From the NCBI GenBank assembly GCA_017622155.1, contig JAGARS010000137.1, positions 1-6,362 of the forward strand: a stretch of 6,362 nt of DNA. The letters are read 5' to 3'. Positions 1 through 5,369 of this stretch are shown piece by piece; the first letter of the stretch is position 1; each line of letters begins with the position of its first letter. The notes below the pieces were generated by a model. The model worked only from the letters and a program-made list of their open reading frames with translations, was not told the DNA's origin and ran no database searches. Origin of the DNA: Peptococcaceae bacterium (GTDB lineage: Bacteria; Bacillota; Peptococcia; Peptococcales; Peptococcaceae). The position numbers and the translations under genes were made by a program.

Positions 1-1313
1 ATAACGGTGTACAAAAATTCGGTTCCTTCTGCTAACGTCCACAATATGGCTTTTGCAGGTGCAAAAAACAGCCCTGTACCTATAGGCAAAACCGCACTCA
101 AAAATAAACCTGCCAAAAGCAAAGGCACTGCTGCTGTCACCAAAGGCACCAATATAAAGTTAAACACCGGAGAGATCGGAGAAAAGGTATAAAAATGCCA
201 TGCTGTAAGCGGCACACTGCCGAGATATGCAGCCAAAACAACCGCTATACTGCTGCGCAGCTTATCCAAACGGATAAACGAAAGCTTTTTCTGTATTGGC
301 TTAACAAATAACAAAAGCGACAAGGTTACACCAAAAGATAGCTGAAAACCTGCATTCCATAAAAGAAACGGATTGTCAAGCAAAAGCACCATAGCAAGAA
401 ATGCGAGATAATTCATAGCATTTGGCGGTCGATACCACATTGCAGCTAAGGCTGACAGCAGAATCATACCCGCTGCACGCAAAGCTGAAGCAGGCAGTCC
501 AGCTAACATACAGTATACGCTCAAACCGACAGCAAGAGCTGCTATAGAAATACGTGACCGCATCCAGCCCAGTGAATGAAATATCCCTATTGCCACAGAC
601 CCAATCACACCTACATGAAGCCCTGACACGGCAAAAATATGTGCAATCCCCATACTTTTCGTCATGGTATAAAAATCATCCTGCATCCTGTGCTTCGCTC
701 CGGTTAAAAGTGCCATGGATAAATCTGCCTGCTCTTTAGAGAGCTCGTGATACAAAACATGCTCCATGCCTTCGTGCAGCCGGTACACAATCTGCCAAAT
801 GCCAGCCGGTTCTGCCAACACACGTATTCGTTCTGCGTTCATCACAAGCCCTGTTTTTTTACTGCTAAGCCATAGAGCCTCATCAAAGCCGCCCGGATTG
901 CGCGCATGATCCGGTAAAGATATGCTGCCCTCTATATAAAGTGTCGTACCGGCAGGATACCATGTCGTGCACACTCCGTTTTCAGCATCATAATATTCAT
1001 AAGGGATAGTCACATATAATAACACATCCTCTTCTGTCTGTACAAAAAAATAACTCTGCCCTTTTTTGCTCTCTGTTACCACACCTGACAAAGCTGCCTG
1101 TTTTTCAGATGCCCCTTCTAATATAATATTCTGCTTACTTTGTATATATCGCTGCAATATACCGCTGAAATCTGCCAGCATCAGTACCATGATGCATACC
1201 ATTGCCAGCAATACCATTCTATATGATTGTGGATATTGACACATATTTTGATGTGTTTTTTTCGTAATGTGACAATCATCACGAAAAAAAATGCTTTTTC
1301 TATTAACAAACAT
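1..1313 (-). CDS. comEC: ComEC/Rec2-family DNA uptake channel, N-terminal part (cut at left edge)
   Basis: ComEC is the polytopic inner-membrane channel that brings single-stranded DNA into the cytoplasm in natural competence. I translated the minus strand and found an unbroken frame of 437 codons running off the left edge. Features in order: a hydrophobic segment at about residues 32-48; a DUF4131/OB-fold-like region at about 75-165 containing NPGGFDEALWL (139-149); then the Competence domain with HIFAVSGLHVG (225-235), SALRA (276-280), GFQLSFGVT (322-330) and several transmembrane segments. The family is usually about 700-800 aa, so the remaining membrane helices and any C-terminal metallo-beta-lactamase domain lie outside the window. 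I chose the ATG at 1313 because GAAGGGAG lies 11 nt upstream; the in-frame ATG at 1244 has no comparable site. The gene diverges from the hyd operon. Family assignment is firm. Whether the host is naturally competent cannot be told. Confidence 0.93.
   Translation of the reverse strand, partial: MFVNRKSIFFRDDCHITKKTHQNMCQYPQSYRMVLLAMVCIMVLMLADFSGILQRYIQSKQNIILEGASEKQAALSGVVTESKKGQSYFFVQTEEDVLLYVTIPYEYYDAENGVCTTWYPAGTTLYIEGSISLPDHARNPGGFDEALWLSSKKTGLVMNAERIRVLAEPAGIWQIVYRLHEGMEHVLYHELSKEQADLSMALLTGAKHRMQDDFYTMTKSMGIAHIFAVSGLHVGVIGSVAIGIFHSLGWMRSRISIAALAVGLSVYCMLAGLPASALRAAGMILLSALAAMWYRPPNAMNYLAFLAMVLLLDNPFLLWNAGFQLSFGVTLSLLLFVKPIQKKLSFIRLDKLRSSIAVVLAAYLGSVPLTAWHFYTFSPISPVFNFILVPLVTAAVPLLLAGLFLSAVLPIGTGLFFAPAKAILWTLAEGTEFLYTV
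1268..1283. promoter_or_regulatory. CRP/FNR-like palindrome inside the 5' end of comEC
   Basis: The sequence TGTGA-CAATCA-TCACG matches the CRP consensus half-sites (TGTGA-N6-TCACA) at 9 of 10 positions. It overlaps comEC codons about 11-16. Its centre is roughly 98 bp upstream of the predicted hyd operon start. CRP/FNR-family regulators of anaerobic metabolism use sites of this shape, but a single palindrome could arise by chance, and no such regulator is encoded here. Confidence 0.3.
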
Positions 1314-1324
1314 TATTATGTATT

Positions 1325-1332
1325 CTCCCTTC
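1325..1332 (-). promoter_or_regulatory. Ribosome binding site deciding the comEC start
   Basis: On the minus strand this reads GAAGGGAG, 11 nt before the ATG at 1313. It supports that start over the in-frame ATG at 1244, whose upstream sequence is A-rich with no Shine-Dalgarno core. Confidence 0.7.
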
Positions 1333-1338
1333 TTTTGG

Positions 1339-1367
1339 TTTACAAATATACACAAAACGGGTATACT
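1339..1367 (+). promoter_or_regulatory. Sigma-A-type promoter of the hyd maturation operon leader
   Basis: The -35 hexamer TTTACA (1339-1344) and the -10 hexamer TATACT (1362-1367) are separated by exactly 17 nt. Each differs from the consensus at one position. Transcription would start near 1373-1375, which leaves about 290 nt before the first start codon. This is the best promoter-like element in the window. Confidence 0.72.
1345..1350 (-). promoter_or_regulatory. Possible -10 element for comEC
   Basis: On the minus strand this reads TATATT, about 32 nt before the comEC start codon. I see no good -35 hexamer at the right distance. It lies within the spacer of the plus-strand hyd promoter, so the two divergent promoters would compete for the same DNA. 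Weak call. Confidence 0.22.
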
Positions 1368-1468
1368 ACAGATAGTTAGCAGATTGGCCTGCGGGCTCCG
1401 GCAAACAGACAAATGTGCTAACCGCATAAAACCACATGTGACCAGTCCAATACCAAGGGGATACCTGA

Positions 1469-1482
1469 GGAACGGGGAACGG
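1469..1482 (+). repeat. Tandem heptamer GGAACGG x2, candidate antiterminator strand
   Basis: Two perfect head-to-tail copies of GGAACGG. Bases 1469-1477 can pair with 1583-1593, the 5' arm of the terminator: CCCC with GGGG, a 2-nt bulge, then GTTCC with GGAAC, nine pairs in all. The second copy can make a similar pairing in a shifted register. The complementary word GTTCCGT itself occurs twice, at 1554-1560 and 1589-1595, giving several exclusive pairings. Confidence 0.6.
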
Positions 1483-1582
1483 AAAATAATACAGAACTTT
1501 TTAGATTACATTATACGCAATGCTAATTATGCATTGTATTCATGTACCGATAAGTTCCGTATCCTTTAACAGTTTATACGCG

Positions 1583-1612
1583 CCCCGTGTTCCGTTTGGA
1601 ATACGGGGTTTT
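1583..1612 (+). terminator. Intrinsic terminator in the hyd operon leader (attenuator)
   Basis: An 11-pair stem (1583-1593 with 1598-1608, one G.U pair) with loop GTTT is followed by TTTT. It lies downstream of the promoter and 49 nt before the first start codon, so it would stop transcription before the genes unless it is prevented from folding. No gene upstream on this strand could need it as an ordinary terminator. Confidence 0.75.
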
Positions 1613-1661
1613 GTCGTTCCCACCATTTACACATGTATTTTATTTCAAAGGAGTCGATGAG

Positions 1662-1931
1662 ATGGAAAAACGAATTGGTTTTATCGGTATTATTGTCGAA
1701 GATAAAAACCAGGTTGCAGCGCTGAATGAATTGCTTAGTCAGTACGGTCATCTGATTATGGGGCGCATGGGAATTCCGCATCATGGTTCAGTCAACGTGA
1801 TTGTCGTTATCATTGAAGGCAGCAATGACGAAATTGGTGCCTTAACCGGTAAATTAGGCAGCATCAAAGGGATTCTTGTACGATCTGCTTTGAGCAGTTA
1901 TGCCATTCCGGAGGAACCGGACAATGTATAA
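1662..1931 (+). CDS. TM1266-family putative regulator of the iron-only hydrogenase system
   Basis: An 89-aa protein of the TM1266 family (TIGR03959-type, 'iron-only hydrogenase system regulator'), conserved beside hydE/hydF/hydG in anaerobes. The sequence starts with a beta strand (RIGFIGIIVED), then a helix (NQVAALNELLSQY), the conserved MGRMGIPHH motif (about residues 33-41), a strand (VNVIVVIIEG), a second helix (EIGALTGKLGSI) and a final strand (GILVRSALSS). This beta-alpha-beta order fits the ferredoxin-like/ACT fold reported for the family. I see no separate DNA-binding domain, so any regulation would work through a partner, a ligand or RNA. I chose ATG 1662 because AAAGGAG (1647-1653) sits 8 nt upstream; an in-frame extension back to 1587 would start inside the terminator hairpin. 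Its end overlaps hydE by 8 nt. The regulator role is inferred from gene neighbourhood in the family and is not shown by the sequence. Confidence 0.88.
   Translation: MEKRIGFIGIIVEDKNQVAALNELLSQYGHLIMGRMGIPHHGSVNVIVVIIEGSNDEIGALTGKLGSIKGILVRSALSSYAIPEEPDNV
1910..1914 (+). promoter_or_regulatory. Ribosome binding site deciding the hydE start
   Basis: GGAGG lies 9 nt before the ATG at 1924, inside the last codons of the TM1266-like gene. An ATG at 1900 is in frame but precedes this site and has no Shine-Dalgarno of its own. The site implies translational coupling of the two genes. Confidence 0.8.
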
Positions 1932-2979
1932 ATTATCCACGGAAGCCTTATTAGAAAAAGCAATCACAACACCTGAACTGACTCACGAAGAACTTGTCCA
2001 GCTTCTTTCTTTGCCCGATGAACAGATTCCACAGCTAATGGCAGCCGCAGACACTGTGCGGCAAAACACAGTTGGCAATGCAGTACATTTACGCGGCATC
2101 ATTGAATTCTCCAGCTACTGCAAACAGCATTGTGCTTATTGCGGATTACGCGCAGATAACCGTGAAATAGAACGGTATCGCTTAAGCCCGGAAATCATTC
2201 TGGAAACTGCACAGGCTGCAGTTGATACCGGTTATCATACATTGGTACTGCAGTGCGGAGAAGATATGAAAATTGCACCGGAAACCATTGCAGAACTGAC
2301 AACAGAAATCAAACAAATGGGTGCAGCTGTTACGCTTTCCTGCGGAGAACGCAGTTATGAAGTGTACCAGCTTTGGCGGAAAGCCGGTGCAGACCGTTAT
2401 CTAATCAAGCATGAAACTGCCGACCCGGCTTTATACAAATCTATTCGGCCTGGGCACACCCTGTATGAACGCCTTCAATGTCAGCATTGGCTCAAAGAGC
2501 TTGGGTATCAATTGGGAAGCGGATGCATGATTGGTCTGCCCGGACAAACAGTAGATATCCTCGCCCGCGACCTGGAACTGATGAAAGAAATGGAAGTTGA
2601 AATGTGCGGCATGGGTCCATTCATTCCCCATGCACAGACACCGCTGCACTTTGGCAATACTGGCAGTATCTCCATGACACTGAAAATGATGGCGGCAGCC
2701 CGCATCTATATGCCTTGGATGATGCTACCGGCTACTACTGCCCTTGTATCTCTGCATCCTGAAGGCAGAGAACTGGCACTAAGAGCCGGAGCCAATGTAA
2801 TCATGCCAAATGTCAGTCCGGAGACAACACGCAGCTTATACCAGATTTACCCCGGGAAACTCAATCACCGGGATTCTATGACCGACTATTACAACAAAAT
2901 CACGGCTTTAGTTGAGGCAGAAGGTCGTACTGTAGGTACGGATCTGGGCCACAGTATCTATACTGCCTATCATCAATAG
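1924..2979 (+). CDS. hydE: [FeFe]-hydrogenase H-cluster radical SAM maturase HydE
   Basis: HydE is a cytoplasmic radical SAM enzyme that acts after HydG, converting the Fe(CO)2(CN)-cysteine synthon toward the bridged [2Fe] unit assembled on HydF. The 351-aa product has the radical SAM cluster motif CX3CX2C as C66, C70, C73 (YCKQHCAYCGLR). It also has the HydE signatures LQCGED, TLSCGE, ADRYLIKHETADP, GLPGQTVDILARDL, GMGPFIPHAQTP and GANVIMPNVSPE, and the length is normal. The optional second-cluster cysteines found near the C-terminus of some HydE proteins, such as the Thermotoga one, are absent after YPGKL. That cluster is known to be dispensable, so the enzyme is probably active. The start overlaps the preceding stop (ATGTATAA). 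hydG follows after 25 nt in the same operon. The related PylB and BioB lack this combination of motifs. Confidence 0.96.
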   Translation: MYKLSTEALLEKAITTPELTHEELVQLLSLPDEQIPQLMAAADTVRQNTVGNAVHLRGIIEFSSYCKQHCAYCGLRADNREIERYRLSPEIILETAQAAVDTGYHTLVLQCGEDMKIAPETIAELTTEIKQMGAAVTLSCGERSYEVYQLWRKAGADRYLIKHETADPALYKSIRPGHTLYERLQCQHWLKELGYQLGSGCMIGLPGQTVDILARDLELMKEMEVEMCGMGPFIPHAQTPLHFGNTGSISMTLKMMAAARIYMPWMMLPATTALVSLHPEGRELALRAGANVIMPNVSPETTRSLYQIYPGKLNHRDSMTDYYNKITALVEAEGRTVGTDLGHSIYTAYHQ

Positions 2980-3004
2980 CCACACACTTTAGGGGGAACG
3001 CAAT

Positions 3005-4420
3005 ATGTATAATCCAAACTCTATGATTGCAACAGAATTTATCGACCATCAGGAAATTTTAGATTCCATCGCCTATGCAGAAGCGAACAAAAGCAACTAT
3101 GAACTGATTAACAGTCTGATTGAACGCGCTACAGACTGCAAAGGCCTCACACACAGAGAAGCTGCAGTATTATTGGAATGCGACATTCCGGAATTAAATG
3201 ACAAAATGTATACGCTGGCAAAGAAAATCAAACAGCAGATTTACGGTGACCGTATCGTTATGTTTGCACCATTGTATCTTTCCAACTACTGCATCAACGG
3301 ATGTGTATACTGTCCATATCATGGTCCGAACAAGCACATCAAACGCAAAAAACTGACTCGTGAAGAAGTGATTCAGGAAGTTATTGCATTACAGGACATG
3401 GGACATAAACGCCTTGCTTTAGAAGCCGGTGAAGACCCGGTACACAATCCAATCGAGTATATTCTGGATTGCATTGATGCCGTGTACAGTGTAAAACATA
3501 AAAACGGAGATATCCGTCGTGTCAACGTAAATATTGCGGCAACCACTGTAGAAAATTACAAAAAGCTGAAAGAAGCCGGTATTGGTACGTATATTCTGTT
3601 CCAGGAAACATACAACAAAGAAAGCTACGAAAAACTGCATCCATTTGGCCCTAAATCTGACTATGCATATCATACGGAAGCAATGGACCGTGCTATGCAA
3701 GGCGGCATTGATGATGTAGGCTTAGGTGTGTTGTTTGGGCTTGAGCTGTACCGCTATGAACTGGTAGGGATTCTGATGCATGCCGAACATCTTGAGGCAG
3801 CATTCGGTGTAGGTCCACACACAATTAGCGTACCGCGTATCTGCCCTGCAGATGATATTGACCCAAGCACCTTTACCAATGCAATCCCGGATGAAATTTT
3901 TGAGAAGATTGTTGCTATTTTGCGCATCGCTGTACCATACACCGGCATGATTGTATCCACCCGTGAATCACAAAAAACACGCGAACGTGTGTTAAATTTG
4001 GGTGTATCCCAGATTTCCGGCGGTTCTCGTACCAGTGTTGGCGGCTATACCGAAGAAGAACGGCCTACCGATACCAATCAGTTCGATGTAAGCGATACCC
4101 GTACACTGGATGAAGTGATGAAATGGCTCCTGGAAATCGGATATGTGCCAAGCTTCTGTACTGCATGTTATCGTGCCGGCCGTACCGGTGACCGCTTTAT
4201 GCAATTCGCCAAAACAGGGGAAATTCATAATTTCTGCCATCCAAACGCATTGATGACATTAAAAGAATATCTGGAAGACTATGCTTCTCCGGAAACCAAA
4301 GCCATTGGTGAGAAAGTGCTTGCTGAACAGCTTCCAAAAGTCAGCGACCCTGTAAAACAGAAACTGTGTGCTGAAAATCTGCAGAAAATTGCCGAAGGAC
4401 AACGGGATTTCCGTTTTTAA
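3005..4420 (+). CDS. hydG: [FeFe]-hydrogenase maturase HydG (radical SAM tyrosine lyase)
   Basis: HydG cleaves tyrosine by radical SAM chemistry to p-cresol and dehydroglycine, then converts the latter to CO and cyanide on an auxiliary cluster, releasing the Fe(CO)2(CN)-cysteine synthon used for the H-cluster. The 471-aa product has the SAM cluster motif CX3CX2C at C96, C100, C103 (YCINGCVYC). It also has the HydG-specific C-terminal motif CX2CX22C at C385, C388, C411, which holds the auxiliary cluster with the dangler iron. His272 in GPHTISVPR matches the conserved histidine near that iron. Other family signatures are LALEAGEDP, GIGTYILFQETYN and SQISGGSRTSVGGY. ThiH, the closest relative, lacks the CX2CX22C tail, so the assignment is firm. 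ATG 3005 has AGGGGG (2991-2996) 8 nt upstream. It is the last gene of the operon, ended by the hairpin at 4478-4533. hydF is not in the window. Confidence 0.97.
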   Translation: MYNPNSMIATEFIDHQEILDSIAYAEANKSNYELINSLIERATDCKGLTHREAAVLLECDIPELNDKMYTLAKKIKQQIYGDRIVMFAPLYLSNYCINGCVYCPYHGPNKHIKRKKLTREEVIQEVIALQDMGHKRLALEAGEDPVHNPIEYILDCIDAVYSVKHKNGDIRRVNVNIAATTVENYKKLKEAGIGTYILFQETYNKESYEKLHPFGPKSDYAYHTEAMDRAMQGGIDDVGLGVLFGLELYRYELVGILMHAEHLEAAFGVGPHTISVPRICPADDIDPSTFTNAIPDEIFEKIVAILRIAVPYTGMIVSTRESQKTRERVLNLGVSQISGGSRTSVGGYTEEERPTDTNQFDVSDTRTLDEVMKWLLEIGYVPSFCTACYRAGRTGDRFMQFAKTGEIHNFCHPNALMTLKEYLEDYASPETKAIGEKVLAEQLPKVSDPVKQKLCAENLQKIAEGQRDFRF

Positions 4421-4477
4421 TCACGAAATTCCATTCACTTTTGAATCTATCATAAATGTTATATAATTCCAGATAAA

Positions 4478-4533
4478 AAACAAAACTCCTGCTTGTGCAT
4501 GAAAAATTTTTCATGTAGGCAGGAGTTTTGTTT
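4478..4533 (+). terminator. Long hairpin terminator ending the hyd operon
   Basis: A 15-pair stem (4478-4492 with 4519-4533; core ACTCCTGC/GCAGGAGT flanked by AAACAAA/TTTGTTT) encloses a second perfect 18-nt palindrome, CATGAAAAATTTTTCATG (4498-4515). It lies 57 nt after the hydG stop. The T-rich 3' arm supplies the U tract. The near-symmetry would let it work on both strands, but no minus-strand gene is close. Confidence 0.85.
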
Positions 4534-4576
4534 CTTATGCGGAAATTTTCATACAAAGAGCATTTATTGTATACAC

Positions 4577-4582
4577 TATAAT
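4577..4582 (+). promoter_or_regulatory. Probable -10 element of the HD-domain gene
   Basis: A perfect TATAAT lies 36 nt before the start codon and just after the hyd operon terminator. The expected -35 position (about 4554-4559, CAAAGA) is poor, so the promoter may be weak or helped by a regulator. Confidence 0.45.
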
Positions 4583-4618
4583 CATAACAAATTTTAAATA
4601 GAAAAGGCTGATACAAAT

Positions 4619-5278
4619 ATGAAAATTACCTTTGAACAAGTATTGCATTCAAAAGAAATCAGTACCTATATAGAACAATCCGATAACGTATTACTGTCTA
4701 TGGGCTACACAGAACACAGTTTTCCTCATGTCATGCGCGTAGCGGAATTATCAAACGAAATTCTTACAAAACTGGAGTATCCAAAACGTGATGCCGAACT
4801 GGCATGTATAGCGGCTTATATGCATGACATCGGCAATATGATAAATCGTTATGACCATGCACAAAACAGCGCCTTACTCGCATTTGATTTACTAAAACAA
4901 ATGCAGGCTGACCCGGAAGATATTGCCATTATCATCACTGCAATCGGCAATCATGACGAAGGCACTGCCTTCCCTGTTGACCATATTACTGCAGCATTGA
5001 TTCTTGCAGACAAATCCGATGTGCGTTATACACGTGTACGCAACCAGGACTTTGCTACATTTGATATCCACGACCGTGTAAATTATTCTGTAAAGCGCTC
5101 CGATTTGTTTGTAGAAAAAGACAGCCATATTGAACTAAACCTAGAGATTGATACCACTACCTGCGCTGTCATGGATTACTTTGAAATATTTCTGGAACGC
5201 ATGGTACTGTGCCGCAAAGCTGCCGAAAAGCTGGGTCTAACCTTCCGTCTTACAATCAACAACCAGCCGATTATGTAA
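4619..5278 (+). CDS. HD-domain metal-dependent phosphohydrolase
   Basis: A 219-aa soluble protein of the HD superfamily, whose members hydrolyse phosphate esters of nucleotides or other small molecules using one or two metals. Visible metal-ligand candidates are H37 (SFPHVMRV), H69-D70 (AAYMHDIGN), H80 (RYDHAQNS), H112-D113 (GNHDEG) and D131/D134 (LADKSDVRYTRV). The H...HD...H...H...D order resembles HD-GYP-like two-metal enzymes, but there is no GYP motif and no attached sensor or nucleotidyltransferase domain. The C-terminal third (about 140-219) is an alpha/beta extension that I do not recognise. ATG 4619 has GAAAAGG (4601-4607) 11 nt upstream. It has its own promoter-like element and lies between two terminators, so it is probably monocistronic. 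Its substrate cannot be told, and its position next to hydG may not be functional. Confidence 0.82.
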   Translation: MKITFEQVLHSKEISTYIEQSDNVLLSMGYTEHSFPHVMRVAELSNEILTKLEYPKRDAELACIAAYMHDIGNMINRYDHAQNSALLAFDLLKQMQADPEDIAIIITAIGNHDEGTAFPVDHITAALILADKSDVRYTRVRNQDFATFDIHDRVNYSVKRSDLFVEKDSHIELNLEIDTTTCAVMDYFEIFLERMVLCRKAAEKLGLTFRLTINNQPIM

Positions 5279-5290
5279 CATACACGACAT

Positions 5291-5331
5291 AAAAAAGAAT
5301 TCCTTGACAAGCGTACAAGGAATTCTTTTTT
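5291..5331. terminator. Bidirectional intrinsic terminator between convergent genes
   Basis: A 16-pair perfect stem (5291-5306 with 5316-5331: AAAAAAGAATTCCTTG and its complement) has a 9-nt loop, with A and T tracts at its two ends. It starts 12 nt after the HD gene stop and lies 38 nt beyond the end of the convergent minus-strand gene, so it can serve both. Confidence 0.9.
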
Positions 5332-5369
5332 ATCAATTTATTCAGATATTTTTTGATATTATCTCATTT

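Larger units (their letters stand above)
1373..1612 (+). promoter_or_regulatory. Structured 5' leader with attenuator, riboswitch-like
   Basis: This is an untranslated leader between the promoter and the first gene of the hyd operon, with no plausible reading frame carrying a ribosome site. Visible structure: (a) hairpin GCAG/CTGC (1379-1382 with 1389-1392) and loop ATTGGC, extendable outward with G.U pairs to 1374-1397; (b) loop bases ATTGG (1383-1387) complementary to CCAAT (1447-1451), a possible pseudoknot; (c) an alternative stem GTTAGCA/TGCTAAC (1375-1381 with 1416-1422), exclusive of hairpin (a); (d) tandem heptamer GGAACGG at 1469-1482; (e) hairpin CAATGC/GCATTG (1518-1523 with 1531-1536) with a 7-nt loop; (f) an intrinsic terminator at the end. 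Unit (d) is complementary to the 5' arm of (f), so the two can be alternative folds. I do not recognise a T-box, cobalamin, TPP, FMN, c-di-GMP or lysine element. The ligand, if any, is unknown. Confidence 0.6.

Noticed and set aside
554..739. Short plus-strand frame antisense to comEC
   Set aside because: It lies opposite the conserved comEC frame, with no ribosome site and no recognisable product.
1373..1482. T-box or cobalamin riboswitch
   Set aside because: There is no TGGNACCGCG T-box sequence and no CGCCACTG or B12-box core. The GGATACCTG and AGTCCAATACC words only resemble fragments of cobalamin elements.
1291..1569. 92-codon plus-strand frame starting inside comEC and crossing the leader
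   Set aside because: It has no ribosome site, spans the hyd promoter and the structured leader, and its product has no recognisable features.
1587..1661. Upstream extension of the TM1266-like protein
   Set aside because: The earlier ATG lies inside the terminator hairpin and lacks a Shine-Dalgarno; AAAGGAG at 1647-1653 marks ATG 1662, and the family begins at that point.
1900..1923. Earlier in-frame ATG for hydE
   Set aside because: The GGAGG ribosome site lies downstream of it, and HydE homologues do not need the extra eight residues.
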